A stretch of 64,000 bases of DNA from Sphingomonas sp. PP-CE-1A-559 (GCF_004340965.1 NZ_SLYA01000008.1:1-64000), one strand, 5' to 3'; counted from the stretch's first letter, positions 40,965 to 50,212 are shown. Numbers and translations: made by a program. The notes: generated by a model from the letters alone, not told the origin.

Positions 40965-41978
40965 TCATCTGCCCCCCCCCTTGATGGACACCACATCGCA
41001 ATCTGGACCCGTGCACATCTCGACGTCCCGCGACGGTGGCTTGTCGATTGCGACGCGGTAGGTGATCGCTTCCGATGTCGCCTTCAAGATCGTTATAGAG
41101 AGGTCGCGGATGTTGGCCGTCTTCGTCCCAACCGTCGTGCTTTCGGTCTGGCCGCTTCCCGGGTGCACCATGTCATCGCCGGAATACCCCCTGACCTCAA
41201 ACCTGATCTCGCCATCGGCCATGCCCTGATAGGCGACGTCGTAGATAGTACCGACGGTATCCGCATCGTATTCGGCCGAGCGCGGTACCTGCGTCCCCTT
41301 GTTATAGTCGCGTGGCGGTACGAGCGGTTCGCCACGCCGTACGGTCTGGACCGTGCCGAACGTACGGGGATCGGGCGCGGTCGACCGGAGGATCGGCACC
41401 CGCGGGTCCTTTGCCATCGCGTCGTGCAGCGCGCGCGGATCAGTCATCACTTCACCCCCTGTGATGAGCCGATCGGCAAAGGCGATCTCGTCGATCGCGA
41501 TCGGGAACGCTGCGCTCGACGCACCGGAGCCGGCACTGCAGACGAAGCGCAGTTGCGCGTCGTCGAGTGTCGCGGGATCGGGCTTAGTCATATCGGCATC
41601 GGCGTCGCCGCGCGTCGAGACATCGCCCTGGATATCCTTGCGGTCATACTGCGCCATACCCAGCCAGCCGATCGTCTGCGCGCGGCAATTCGCCAGCATG
41701 AAGGATTTGGTTTCCCCCGCCGGGCCGCCCGCATCATGCAAAGCCAGCAGCGCCGAATATCTGACGACCGCCCCTTCCCGGCTGATCGACTGACGATCGA
41801 CGAACAGGGCGCGACCCGCATCATGTGCGACGTACCACCATTCGGATGCGGATGCGGGTTCGGCTGCGCCTGCGAGAGCCGTGAGAAGCAGAAGCGTTAC
41901 GAGCGACCGGGCCGTGGCTTCGAACCGGGCTCCCAATGGCGATCGAGGCAACCGGGCCAAGGTGAAATCTCTTGTCAC
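40965..41978 (-). CDS. Exported protein with surface-adhesin-E-like domain
   Basis: A 337-residue exported protein. It starts at GTG 41978, which overlaps the TGA of the upstream Sel1 gene (GTGA), so translation is coupled. The signal peptide ends LAGAAEPASAS. The first domain, EWWYVAHDAGRALFVDRQSI, then SRAEG-type strands and FMLANCRAQTIG, is shared with its neighbour and resembles the surface-adhesin protein E fold. The middle carries an acidic linker. The last third (EIRFEVRGYSGDDMVHPGSG) is a separate beta domain ending in CTGPDCDVVSIKG. No function is known; it is probably periplasmic or surface-exposed. Confidence 0.75.
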   Translation of the reverse strand: MTRDFTLARLPRSPLGARFEATARSLVTLLLLTALAGAAEPASASEWWYVAHDAGRALFVDRQSISREGAVVRYSALLALHDAGGPAGETKSFMLANCRAQTIGWLGMAQYDRKDIQGDVSTRGDADADMTKPDPATLDDAQLRFVCSAGSGASSAAFPIAIDEIAFADRLITGGEVMTDPRALHDAMAKDPRVPILRSTAPDPRTFGTVQTVRRGEPLVPPRDYNKGTQVPRSAEYDADTVGTIYDVAYQGMADGEIRFEVRGYSGDDMVHPGSGQTESTTVGTKTANIRDLSITILKATSEAITYRVAIDKPPSRDVEMCTGPDCDVVSIKGGGR

Positions 41979-43477
41979 TTTGCGGTCCTTGGTGATGCCG
42001 TGTCGCCCGCACCTTGCAAATCAGACAGGGCGCGGCGCGCATCGGTCTTGTCGGGCTCGATCGCCAGCGCGCGGCGAAAATACACCTCGGCCTGTTTCAA
42101 ATCGCGCGTCATCCCCGATCCGGCGTTGTAGGCCCGGCCCAACTTGAGGCAGCCATCGGCGTCACCGAGATCGCAGGACTTGCGAAACAGCGCTCCAGCC
42201 CGGACGGCATCCTTGTCGGTTCCGCTGCCATTCTGGACCAGCGTGCCCAGATTGCCGCATGCGGCGGCATCGTCCCGATCGCATGCGCTCACATATAGCG
42301 ACACGGCTCGGACCGGATCGATCTTCACGCCCAGCCCCTGATCATAGACGACACCGAGATTATAACATCCGCCCGCATCGTCGCCTTTACAGGCTTTCTC
42401 CAGCAATCGTTTTGCGCGCCACGCATCGGGTTTTACGCCAACCCCCAACGAGTAGGCAGCGCCGAGGCTGGTGCAGGCTGCGGCGTCACCGGCATCGCAG
42501 GCCTTGTCGAAATACGCGACGGCCCGCTCAGGGTCCTTGGCGACCCCATTCCCCTTAATGAGTGCCAGTCCGAAATTGCCGCAGGCGATGGCCCCGCCGA
42601 ACTCGCACGCGTGGGCGAATGCGGTGGCCGAGCGCGTCGCGTCGGGCACAACGCCTTTCCCTTCGTTATACGCGATGCCGAGCATGCTGCAGTTGTCGGA
42701 CACGCCACCCGTGCAGGCCTTGTCATGAAATACCGCGGCCTTGACGGCGTCCTCAGCGACACTCCGGCCTTCGGAATAGCGCATGCCAAGGTCCGAACAC
42801 GCGTCGATCGTCCCACCGTCGCAGGACGCCTCCAATTGCGCGATTTCGGCAGGGTCATCGTCGGCATCAGCGTTGGGCGCGATCGTCGTGATGCGAGACG
42901 GCGTTGGGTCCGGTGTCGCCTGACCGTTATCGGACTTCGCATCGAGCGGAGGAGCGACAGAATGCGCACGGCCAACCATCGTTTGGTGCAGATCATGCGC
43001 ATCGACGGGCTTGCCGCCCCGCGCGATCAACGCTTCGGCAAACGCCACTTCGTCGACCGCGAGCTGAAACAGGTCGTTAGTGACACGGTGCGACTCGTCG
43101 CCGCACGCAAAGCGGAACTCGGCATCGCCGAGCGTGTCCGGTGCGAGCGGCAGGACGGGTCCAGGCCGCTGCGGAGCATCGCCACCGATTGCGTGGCCGT
43201 CAGCGTCGAACCGCAGCATCTCCAGCACCCGAAGCCGACGCTTGCCGCACTCCGCACGCATATGGGACTTGGTCAGCACTTCTGGGTCGCCTGGGCGGAT
43301 GACATACATCGTCCAGTAAGTGACGGTCTCCTTCTTCCGTTCGATCGATTTGGCATCGACGAACACGACGCGGCCAGCGCCGCTGTTCGCATACCACCAT
43401 TCGGACGCATGGGCTGGAGATGGCGTCAGCGTCAGCGCCGACATAAAACCGAGAGCGGACCAGACGAGCCTGCGCAT
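41975..43477 (-). CDS. Adhesin-E-like domain fused to Cys-rich Sel1 repeats
   Basis: A 500-residue exported protein. ATG 43477 follows GAGAAAG by 4 nt; upstream in-frame ATGs lack a site. Signal: LVWSALGFMSALTLTPSPAH. The N-terminal domain (EWWYANSGAGRVVFVDAKSI) is like that of the next gene. From about residue 225 come seven to eight Sel1 repeats of ~36 residues, each with two Cys in the form ACDAGDAAACTSLGAAYSLG, as in the disulfide-stapled Hcp/Slr proteins of Helicobacter. Such solenoids bind peptides or cell-wall pieces in the periplasm. The two co-translated genes probably act as a pair. The ligand is unknown. Confidence 0.85.
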   Translation of the reverse strand: MRRLVWSALGFMSALTLTPSPAHASEWWYANSGAGRVVFVDAKSIERKKETVTYWTMYVIRPGDPEVLTKSHMRAECGKRRLRVLEMLRFDADGHAIGGDAPQRPGPVLPLAPDTLGDAEFRFACGDESHRVTNDLFQLAVDEVAFAEALIARGGKPVDAHDLHQTMVGRAHSVAPPLDAKSDNGQATPDPTPSRITTIAPNADADDDPAEIAQLEASCDGGTIDACSDLGMRYSEGRSVAEDAVKAAVFHDKACTGGVSDNCSMLGIAYNEGKGVVPDATRSATAFAHACEFGGAIACGNFGLALIKGNGVAKDPERAVAYFDKACDAGDAAACTSLGAAYSLGVGVKPDAWRAKRLLEKACKGDDAGGCYNLGVVYDQGLGVKIDPVRAVSLYVSACDRDDAAACGNLGTLVQNGSGTDKDAVRAGALFRKSCDLGDADGCLKLGRAYNAGSGMTRDLKQAEVYFRRALAIEPDKTDARRALSDLQGAGDTASPRTAK

Positions 43478-43879
43478 GCATCTTTCTCTCATCCTGCCGC
43501 GACGCTGACTCATCGGCCCAAGCCATCACCTGGTGGCGCAGTTCGGTGCAGCTTGATGCTGGCCGAACCGAACGCAACCTCGATGATGTCCGGATCAGCA
43601 TCTATCCGGGCGACGCGTTGGAACGCGCTGAATCTAGGCACCTTCGGAAACGAGACTGATCGTTCCGAAGACGAAGCCCTCCGTCTCCTATTCGTCGTCC
43701 ACGATCGCATGAAGTGTGCATTCCGCTAAAAAATGGTGCCGTTTTTAAGTTCGTAGTGAATTTTAATGGTGTGGCCAACGCTCCAGCTGCCGCCCGCAGG
43801 TGTGTTACGAAACTGGCACGCATCTCGCATGATATGACGGGCACCTGATGCACCCTGATGACGACCTGAGGATCAGAAT
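43478..43879. other. Spacer between divergent genes
   Basis: No convincing gene. A - strand frame (43510-43710) reads naturally near its end (SFPKVPRFSAFQRVARIDAD) but has a poor N-terminus and no ribosome-binding site. The promoter of the small exported protein must lie near the right end. Confidence 0.3.
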
Positions 43880-44152
43880 ATGAAGTTTGTCATGCTATAT
43901 ACCGCCGCAGCCGCTCTTTTGGCCGCCCCCCCTGCCTGGGCATCGGACAAGCGCGTTACGCAAACGTCGCGATACCGAGCCATGTACGTTCCCGACCGCG
44001 ATACATACTGCATAAGATTCTATTCAGACAGCCAGGTTGCGGACCCACGCCCCGGGGGGCCGGGCATCACGTGTCGCAGTCGACAAGCATGGGCCAAGGA
44101 ACGTGTTTTCATTAGTGACCGGCACAAAGATACAGCACGCCCCCGGCAATAG
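43880..44152 (+). CDS. Small exported protein (90 aa), unknown
   Basis: It starts at ATG 43880 with GAGG 8 nt upstream. Residues 1-21 form a clear signal peptide (YTAAAALLAAPPAWA). The mature ~69 residues are basic, with two Cys (TYCIRFYSDSQVADPRPGG, then GITCRSRQAW) that could form one disulfide. The CIRFYSDSQ...CRSRQAW pattern is seen in many small sphingomonad proteins whose function is not known. It stands alone between genes on the other strand. Confidence 0.65.
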   Translation: MKFVMLYTAAAALLAAPPAWASDKRVTQTSRYRAMYVPDRDTYCIRFYSDSQVADPRPGGPGITCRSRQAWAKERVFISDRHKDTARPRQ

Positions 44153-44278
44153 CTAATCTCGCGATTGGCAACGACGATTGTGACGACCTGAACTGGTAGG
44201 TCTTGGCGGTTCTGTTGAGAGGCTATGTGCTTTTTAGCAGATCTCATGCGGAATGTATGGCTATCGCACATTGCACAA

Positions 44279-45334
44279 TCATTTCGCCCGTGTTTCAACG
44301 TGCGACTTCTGCACTTCGCAGCCCTTGTTGGCATCAAATTTGACGGTCCCGTCGACCAAAGTCTCGAAAGCATATTGTTTCATGTCACTTTCGTCTGGAA
44401 GCACATCGGCATCGCCAAAATATAGCAATGCACCACGCCGCTGAGCCGGCAGATAGACCGTATTGCCTGCCAGGACTTCCTTGGAGTTTATATGGCTCCC
44501 TGATTGTCCGTCGCCGCCGGTCGATAACACGGGCATCTCGGACTCGGGTCCTGCTCCAAAGCCATTAAGGATCGACTTGACCGGGACGGGGACGGGGACC
44601 GTCGGACAAGGGGTGTCCGTCGGGCTGCCTTGACTGGCAACCAAATCAAACATCACCTGGATTGATAAACCAAAGCTACCGGCTTGCGGCACGAGGGTCA
44701 CACCAAGCGCATGGCTGACAGTTGCGTCGAGGCTCTCCGCATAGCCGCGTTTCGCGTCTGCGGCTAAGAGCGGCTTGGATTGGGATTTGCCGAGCAGCGC
44801 GCCAGCTCCACCATGTTCGTCAACGCCACCTGGATCGATCTCTGTTGTTTGCACGATATCGCCCGACCAGATTGTCAGCACAGGCGTCCGACTTACGTCT
44901 CCGGCAATGGAATAGTCGGTGGGATGAAGAGCGATCGATCTCCCTCCCCCGTCCGGTCGCGTCGGTATGACCCACGCCGAGAAGGGATGCGAGACATGCG
45001 TTGCGGGGTGGTTGGTGTCGCGTTCATGGACAACGCCATCGATGCGCGCGCCGTTTATTCGCCCGTCGTAGTGCAGGACACGGCCGTCGGTATCGGTCGT
45101 ACCGAAAACAATCCGCCCTCCAGGACGCCGATCGGCAAGGCGATCCCCGTTGAGATCGTCCGCAGACCGACCCCGTTCCCGGTCGATCGTCACTGTGGAA
45201 AACGCCGGATGGCCCCCAATGTCCGTTCGAACCACCCAAGTTTCTGCACCCCGGGCGGGCACCGCGAGCGAAATCCAGAGTGCGGACGCGGCGAGTAACA
45301 AGTTATTCAGCGATACTTGAAGATGCTGACCCAT
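44279..45334 (-). CDS. Truncated acetamidase/formamidase-like paralogue
   Basis: A 351-residue relative of the amidase-like protein at 34469. ATG 45334 gives a signal peptide (LLLAASALWISLAVPARGAE). The N-terminal beta domain (WVVRTDIGGHPAFSTVTIDR) and parts of the FmdA fold (IWSGDIVQTTEIDPGGVDEH; RRGALLYFGDADVLPDESD) align well. It lacks about 16 residues around the GDTLAVHIRKLKLNRN region and ends about 60 residues early, and the catalytic-core wording GGNMDFPE is replaced by GSHINSKE. It is therefore either an inactive decayed copy or a diverged binding protein. The frame itself is open. It lies downstream of the two-component genes. Confidence 0.7.
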   Translation of the reverse strand: MGQHLQVSLNNLLLAASALWISLAVPARGAETWVVRTDIGGHPAFSTVTIDRERGRSADDLNGDRLADRRPGGRIVFGTTDTDGRVLHYDGRINGARIDGVVHERDTNHPATHVSHPFSAWVIPTRPDGGGRSIALHPTDYSIAGDVSRTPVLTIWSGDIVQTTEIDPGGVDEHGGAGALLGKSQSKPLLAADAKRGYAESLDATVSHALGVTLVPQAGSFGLSIQVMFDLVASQGSPTDTPCPTVPVPVPVKSILNGFGAGPESEMPVLSTGGDGQSGSHINSKEVLAGNTVYLPAQRRGALLYFGDADVLPDESDMKQYAFETLVDGTVKFDANKGCEVQKSHVETRAK

Positions 45335-45419
45335 GATTGGGATGGGCCACGATGGCGTATTTGGTGCCGTTCTGACGCGCGGCTTTATCTTGTCTAGAGA
45401 TTGAACCTCAAACACATCG

Positions 45420-46754
45420 TCAACCTTTGCCCACGTCGGCCAACTCCAGCCGCATGATCGTCCCGCCATTCGGCGCCTCATGCACTCCAACACGACCGCC
45501 ATGACGGTCCATGATCTGGCGGACTAGGCTCAAGCCAAGCCCCGCCCCTGTTTGACGCGCTCGCAAGCGGTAGAATGGTTCGAAGACCTGTTTCCGCTCC
45601 TCAACGGGTATGCCGGGGCCATCATCCTCGACTTCCACCACCGGACTGTCGACATGGATCGTAACTATCTGGCCACCGTGTTCGATTGCGTTCTGGACCA
45701 GATTGGCAAGAACACGTTCGATGGCCGGCCCATCGGCGAGTACACATCCGGTTCGCGTGACCGCCAACGCCAGTTCGCCCCCGCTAGCTATGACGAGCGG
45801 CGCGAGGTCGCCGACGACCCGTTGCGCCAAGGATGCCAGATCGACAGATGCCATTGGCGCCCCCCGGTCCGCGCGTTGAATGTCCAGCAACTGTTCGGTC
45901 AACGTTGCCAGACGGGCCACGTCACGGCTTAGACCGTGCGCGATCGCGGAGGGTTCGGACGCTTCGATCTTGGCCTGAAGAATGGCGATCGGTGTTCTTA
46001 GTTCATGCGCGGCGTCAGCGATGAAGCGCTGGTGCCGTTCATAACCTTGATCGAGCCGCTCGAGGGCGCCGTTTACGGCATCCACCAGGGGTACGACCTC
46101 GGACGGAATGTCGGTCAGCGGCAGCCGTGAGCCGCGGCGATCGATGTCGATGCCTCGTGCTGCCTGCGCGATCACCGCGACGCCCGCCAAGGCACGTCGA
46201 ACTATCCACGGCGTAGCGGCGATTGTAACGATCGCAATTACCCCGAAAACCGGGAGCAGCAAAAGGTTGGACATGAGCAGCACCACGAATGTGGCGCTGA
46301 ACAAATCGCCCTTTCCCAAGACCTTGAATTCACCGGCGGGACCTGAAATTCGCCAGATGACTGCAAGCGGAATTTGGCCAGACGTCGCACCGTCGGCCGA
46401 TAGCGAGTGACCGGTTTTGAAATAACGAGCAAGCTTACGATAACCTAAGGGGACGCTGCCAGTTCCAACGATCTCGCCACGTCCGCTGCGAGCGACAAAC
46501 CAGAAGTCTGGGGTGGTACGCCGCAATGCGGCCAGTTCCGGCGTTTCCTCGATAAGAAGCCTACCTCCCAGGTCACGGTGGATAGCCGTCTCGGCAATAG
46601 TGGCGAACTTCGGTGCCGTCACAACACCGTCGTCGGCAGTATAGTTCAGCCATACGATGAAGATGAGGCTGAGGACGAACGGAACGCCGACTTGGAACGA
46701 CAAGAAGCGGACGATCAGTTGCCGCTTCAGGGACTTGGGCATCATCGCGGTCAT
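45420..46754 (-). CDS. Sensor histidine kinase
   Basis: A 444-residue membrane kinase. Two helices (VPFVLSLIFIVWL near residues 19-31; LLMSNLLLLPVFGVIAIVTI near 168-187) bracket a ~135-residue periplasmic sensor. A HAMP-like linker (RGSRLPLTDIPSEVVPLVDA) precedes the phospho-acceptor motif IADAAHELRTPIAILQ. The ATP domain has LVQNAIEHGGQ (N box), VEDDGPGIPVEE (G1) and QTGAGLGLSLVRQIMDRHGG (G2). Its start overlaps the response-regulator stop by 4 bp (ATGA), so the pair is co-translated. The signal is unknown; the beta-barrel gene upstream on the same strand is a candidate target. Confidence 0.92.
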   Translation of the reverse strand: MTAMMPKSLKRQLIVRFLSFQVGVPFVLSLIFIVWLNYTADDGVVTAPKFATIAETAIHRDLGGRLLIEETPELAALRRTTPDFWFVARSGRGEIVGTGSVPLGYRKLARYFKTGHSLSADGATSGQIPLAVIWRISGPAGEFKVLGKGDLFSATFVVLLMSNLLLLPVFGVIAIVTIAATPWIVRRALAGVAVIAQAARGIDIDRRGSRLPLTDIPSEVVPLVDAVNGALERLDQGYERHQRFIADAAHELRTPIAILQAKIEASEPSAIAHGLSRDVARLATLTEQLLDIQRADRGAPMASVDLASLAQRVVGDLAPLVIASGGELALAVTRTGCVLADGPAIERVLANLVQNAIEHGGQIVTIHVDSPVVEVEDDGPGIPVEERKQVFEPFYRLRARQTGAGLGLSLVRQIMDRHGGRVGVHEAPNGGTIMRLELADVGKG

Positions 46755-47425
46755 GACCTTTGGCGAACAAGATAGCCGACACCTCGGATCGCATGGATCT
46801 CGACAGTGCCACCGGCTTCGAGCAGGTGCTTCCGCAGCCGCGAGATGTGGGAATCGAGCGTATTCGACTGAATTTCGTCGTCGAACCCGTATACTGCTTC
46901 CTCCAGAGCATTGCGGGCGACCGTACGGCCGCGCCGTCGCATCAGCGCCGCCAAAACGAGCAACTCGCGCCGGGGAAGATCGAGGCGTGTATCGTCGATT
47001 GTCGCCTCGTCATTCCCGAGGTCATAGGTGAGATTGCCAAGTTGGACCTGCCGGACAGGGACGCTGGAGGGGCGTCGTCGAACGGCGCGGACCCGGGCCA
47101 GCATCTCTTCCATGGCAAAGGGTTTGGGCAGATAGTCGTCCGCGCCGGTATCGAGGCCGGACACTCGGTCGGTAAGGTCCCCTCGGGCGCTTATGACAAT
47201 AATCGAAACCTCGGGATTGCCGCGACGTATCTCCGGTATCAACGTCAGGCCATCCCCGTCGGGCAGCGTGCGATCCAGCAGAACCATGTCGGCGGTTCCC
47301 GATCGGGCAGCTTCTCTGGCATCGGCCGTGTTGCCGAAATGATCCACGACGAACCCCTCGCGCTCCAGGACCGTACGGAGTGCGGTCGCCATTCCGGCCT
47401 CGTCCTCGATCAGCAATATGCGCAA
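46751..47425 (-). CDS. OmpR-family response regulator
   Basis: A 224-residue regulator. The start is taken as TTG 47425 with AGGA 8 nt upstream; this places the first beta strand (RILLIEDEAG) at the N-terminus and gives the usual family length, while the longer frame adds 48 non-native residues. The phospho-acceptor is Asp51 in MVLLDRTLPDGDG, with ISARGDLTDR and DDYLPKPFAMEEM completing the receiver. The winged helix covers residues ~130-220 (LPRRELLVLAALMRRRGRTV; SNTLDSHISRLRKHL; IRGVGYLVR). It is coupled with the kinase at 45420. Confidence 0.92.
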   Translation of the reverse strand: MRILLIEDEAGMATALRTVLEREGFVVDHFGNTADAREAARSGTADMVLLDRTLPDGDGLTLIPEIRRGNPEVSIIVISARGDLTDRVSGLDTGADDYLPKPFAMEEMLARVRAVRRRPSSVPVRQVQLGNLTYDLGNDEATIDDTRLDLPRRELLVLAALMRRRGRTVARNALEEAVYGFDDEIQSNTLDSHISRLRKHLLEAGGTVEIHAIRGVGYLVRQRS

Positions 47426-47513
47426 TGTCGTTGTCCTAAGCCTGGCGATCGGCACGCGATCCTGGCCGGAGGATTGCCCCCCGGCCAGTTCGTAAAACGG
47501 TTTGATCGTATCG

Positions 47514-48131
47514 TCAGAATCCAGCCGATACTCCCAACAGGGCCTTCGACGACTTCTGGCCCTCGCCATAGTTCATCCGGTTGTATTCGGCGCGGACGAA
47601 CAGGCCCGGCGAAACGGCTGCTTCGATTCCCCCGCCGAAAAGTATGCCCTTTTTGGTTGACGCGGTGCCAAGGTCGCTCGACGTGATGGCGCGAAAGTCC
47701 GTCTGCTCCCGAACCCGCAGCCAACTATATCCGGCGCGGCCGTACAACAGGACAGAAGGCGCGGCGAGTACGCCGGCACGACCTGAAACGTCCCAAGTCC
47801 AGCGCGGCTTAAGCGTATAGTCGCCCGTAGGGCTTGCCGCAGACAGCCTTTTGCCGCCGCGACCGATCCCCCCCTCGGCACCGATCACCAACGTCTGGCC
47901 GAGCTGCGCATCGTATCCGACGTGTGCCCGATATCCGATACCACCCTTCTTTTTGTCGATGTTCGATGCAATTCGAGGAAGCGCATGATCGGCCGTCGTC
48001 CACCGATAGTCGATATCCGCGCCGACCTTGACGCCTTCGAACGTCGGCCCATCATGCACATCGCGCGCCTGCGCGAATGCAGTAACTGGCGTGAGCACCA
48101 GCAGACCAGTGATGAGGGGAACGAGCTTCAT
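47514..48131 (-). CDS. Outer-membrane beta-barrel protein
   Basis: A 205-residue porin-like barrel of the OMP_b-brl type. The signal peptide is LVPLITGLLVLTPVTAFAQ. Alternating strands follow (GVKVGADIDYRWTTADHALP; YRAHVGYDAQLGQTLVIGAE; LLYGRAGYSWLRVREQT; LFVRAEYNRMNYGEG), and the protein ends in LLGVSAGF with terminal Phe, the assembly signal. Eight strands are likely. These proteins bear on envelope stability or adhesion, without firm function. Its 3' end is 88 bp before the response regulator on the same strand, and it may share a transcript with the two-component genes. Confidence 0.87.
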   Translation of the reverse strand: MKLVPLITGLLVLTPVTAFAQARDVHDGPTFEGVKVGADIDYRWTTADHALPRIASNIDKKKGGIGYRAHVGYDAQLGQTLVIGAEGGIGRGGKRLSAASPTGDYTLKPRWTWDVSGRAGVLAAPSVLLYGRAGYSWLRVREQTDFRAITSSDLGTASTKKGILFGGGIEAAVSPGLFVRAEYNRMNYGEGQKSSKALLGVSAGF

Positions 48132-48326
48132 TGGAATACCTTTCGATCCTGGCCTTGATCAGACCGCACGATCGTTTTCCGCGATCTCGATTGCGTGAAC
48201 ATTGCGGTATATCCGCAGCGCAAAGATGTTGCATGCGGGATGTCACGCTCCGGTGACCGATGACTGCCTGAACAGGAGCAGCCGAAACCAGCCAATCGCA
48301 TGGCGTAACAGCCGAAGTTCCTGCAA

Positions 48327-49193
48327 ATGCGTCTTATGGTTCTCAGGCGCGGAAGAATGGATTTCTGGGGCAGCGGTCCGGAGGGTCGGCAGGCCGGAGA
48401 CTTCAGCTTCCATGTGCTGAACGCGAACGCGCCCGAGGAGGAAGTCCGGCGGCACAGTCATGATGAAGCGCATTTCGTTCTGGTGCTCGCTGGCGGCTAC
48501 ATGTCGTCGGCAAGCGGTGCCCCGCTGGTGTCCGATACGCCGGTTCTGATCTACAACCCGCCCGGTACGACACATCAGGATCGGTTCCACGACGGCAGGG
48601 GTCGCTTCCTCGCCATATCCGGGGGGACGGGCCCAGAGGCCGCGGCGCTATGCCTGCGCGATCCCTATGCATATCGACTTGCCCAAGACATCGCGCATCA
48701 AGTCGATGCGACGACGTCGTTCAGGCTAGAGGCCTGCGCCCTGCAACTTCACAGTATCGTTCTGCCGCTCTCGTCCGACGAAGCGCACAACGCCAAACAT
48801 CCGCCGGGCTGGCTGAACCGAGCCGTCGAAATGATCTTCGCTAGCGACGATCCCGATCTTTCGGTTGCGGAGGTCGCATCGGATGTCGGGGTTCACCCGG
48901 TTCACCTCGCGCGCGTATTCCAGCGCTTTCTCAGGTGTTCGCCCGGAGAATATTTGCGCGGCCATCGATTGGAACGAGCGGCAGCGATGCTCGGCCAAGG
49001 TGTCGCGTCGCTCGCCGACGTCGCGCAATCGACAGGCTTTGTCGATCAGTCCCATCTGACCCGAACCTTCCGGTCCCGCCTCGGCATCACTCCTGCTCAG
49101 TGGCGTAAATCGCGATATGTTGCGCCGATACAAGACGCGACTGCCACTATGCGGCAGGCACTGCCTATATCCCTTCAGGAACCCGGCCCGTGA
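48327..49193 (+). CDS. AraC-family regulator with cupin-type sensor
   Basis: A 288-residue activator. The N-terminal half is a cupin-like sensor domain (RHSHDEAHFVLVLAGGYMSS; TPVLIYNPPGTTHQDRFH). The AraC DNA-binding domain is at residues ~175-265 (DLSVAEVASDVGVHPVHLAR; LADVAQSTGFVDQSHLTRTF; RSRLGITPAQWRKSR). Its stop overlaps the GTG start of the serine hydrolase by 4 bp (GTGA), so both are made from one message and the hydrolase is probably its target. ATG 48327 is used; ATG 48357 is an alternative start with a better GGAAG site. Confidence 0.87.
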   Translation: MRLMVLRRGRMDFWGSGPEGRQAGDFSFHVLNANAPEEEVRRHSHDEAHFVLVLAGGYMSSASGAPLVSDTPVLIYNPPGTTHQDRFHDGRGRFLAISGGTGPEAAALCLRDPYAYRLAQDIAHQVDATTSFRLEACALQLHSIVLPLSSDEAHNAKHPPGWLNRAVEMIFASDDPDLSVAEVASDVGVHPVHLARVFQRFLRCSPGEYLRGHRLERAAAMLGQGVASLADVAQSTGFVDQSHLTRTFRSRLGITPAQWRKSRYVAPIQDATATMRQALPISLQEPGP

Positions 49194-50212
49194 TATCAAT
49201 CAAAACTGTCGTCATCGCGCTCAACGCCGTCGTGTTGTCCGCTGCGGCCCCTGCGCCGCGCATTGATCCCGCGCTCGACAAGGTTCTTGCGGTCTTCGAC
49301 CATGACGAGCACCCCGATCTGCGGGGAGTAGTCGTACTCCGCGATGGCAGGGTGGTCGCGGAGCGCTATTTCAATGGCGAAACGGAAGCCACTCTTCATG
49401 ACATCCGGTCGGCGGGAAAAAGCGTCACCGCGCTGGTCGTCGGCATCGCGATCGACCAGGGCAAGTTGCACGGACCGGACGACACGGTTTCCGCCTACTG
49501 GCCCGAATCCAAGGGCAGCGCGATCGGCGATGTTGCCATTCGGGATGTCCTGACGATGCGATCTGGCCTCGCAGCGTTCGACGAGGATCCAGCATCGCCG
49601 GGAAACGAGGACAAGCTCGATGCGGCGCCCGATCCCCTGCTATTCCTGCGTTCCGTCCCCCGCGCCGATCCGCCTGGGTCGCGATACCGCTATAATTCGG
49701 TCACCGCCTATACCGCGGGTGTCGTGGTCGCGAAGGCAACCGGGCAATCGATGGCTGACTTCGCCCGGACCTCGCTGTTCCGGCCACTCGGTATCCGCCG
49801 CTGGAGGTGGGCGTCGGATGCCGCTGGCTACACCAAGGGTCAGGGCAACTTGTCTCTGACGGCACGCGATCTCGCGAAAATCGGCGAAATGGTACGTGGA
49901 GAAGGTCTCTATCAGGGACGACGCGTCGTCAGCGCGCGCTGGATACGAGACGCACTCGCTCCCAAAGTCAGCATCGCCGACAGCGACCCCTATGCCGAGA
50001 GCTATGGCTATTTCTGGTACTCGAAGGCCCAGCAGATCAACGGCACATCGATTCCGGTGTCATTCGCGTCGGGCAACGGCGGTAACAAGATATATGTGAT
50101 CCCGAGCCGCCATATGGTAGTTGCCGTCACGTCCAGTGCTTACGGCCGCGGGTACGGCCAGCGGCGATCGGAAAAGATATTGAAGGCGGTCCTTGCAACG
50201 GTTCGCCCTTAG
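49190..50212 (+). CDS. Serine hydrolase, beta-lactamase family
   Basis: A 340-residue exported hydrolase starting at GTG 49190. Signal: VVIALNAVVLSAAAPAP. The strand LRGVVVLRDGRVVAERYFNG leads to the nucleophile motif SAGK in DIRSAGKSVTALVVG (SxxK). The second motif is YNS in RYRYNSVTAYTAGVV, and VLTMRSGLAAFDED and SFASGNGGNKIYVIPSRH complete the fold. It is of the EstB/6-aminohexanoate-oligomer-hydrolase type (class C fold), so it may act on esters, amides or D-peptides. It is co-translated with the AraC regulator. The fragment at 9236 descends from a relative. Confidence 0.88.
   Translation: MISIKTVVIALNAVVLSAAAPAPRIDPALDKVLAVFDHDEHPDLRGVVVLRDGRVVAERYFNGETEATLHDIRSAGKSVTALVVGIAIDQGKLHGPDDTVSAYWPESKGSAIGDVAIRDVLTMRSGLAAFDEDPASPGNEDKLDAAPDPLLFLRSVPRADPPGSRYRYNSVTAYTAGVVVAKATGQSMADFARTSLFRPLGIRRWRWASDAAGYTKGQGNLSLTARDLAKIGEMVRGEGLYQGRRVVSARWIRDALAPKVSIADSDPYAESYGYFWYSKAQQINGTSIPVSFASGNGGNKIYVIPSRHMVVAVTSSAYGRGYGQRRSEKILKAVLATVRP

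Noticed and set aside
47426..47569. 48-residue N-terminal extension of the response regulator
   Set aside because: OmpR regulators begin with the first beta strand. The extension overlaps the beta-barrel gene's 3' end and has no homology to receiver domains.
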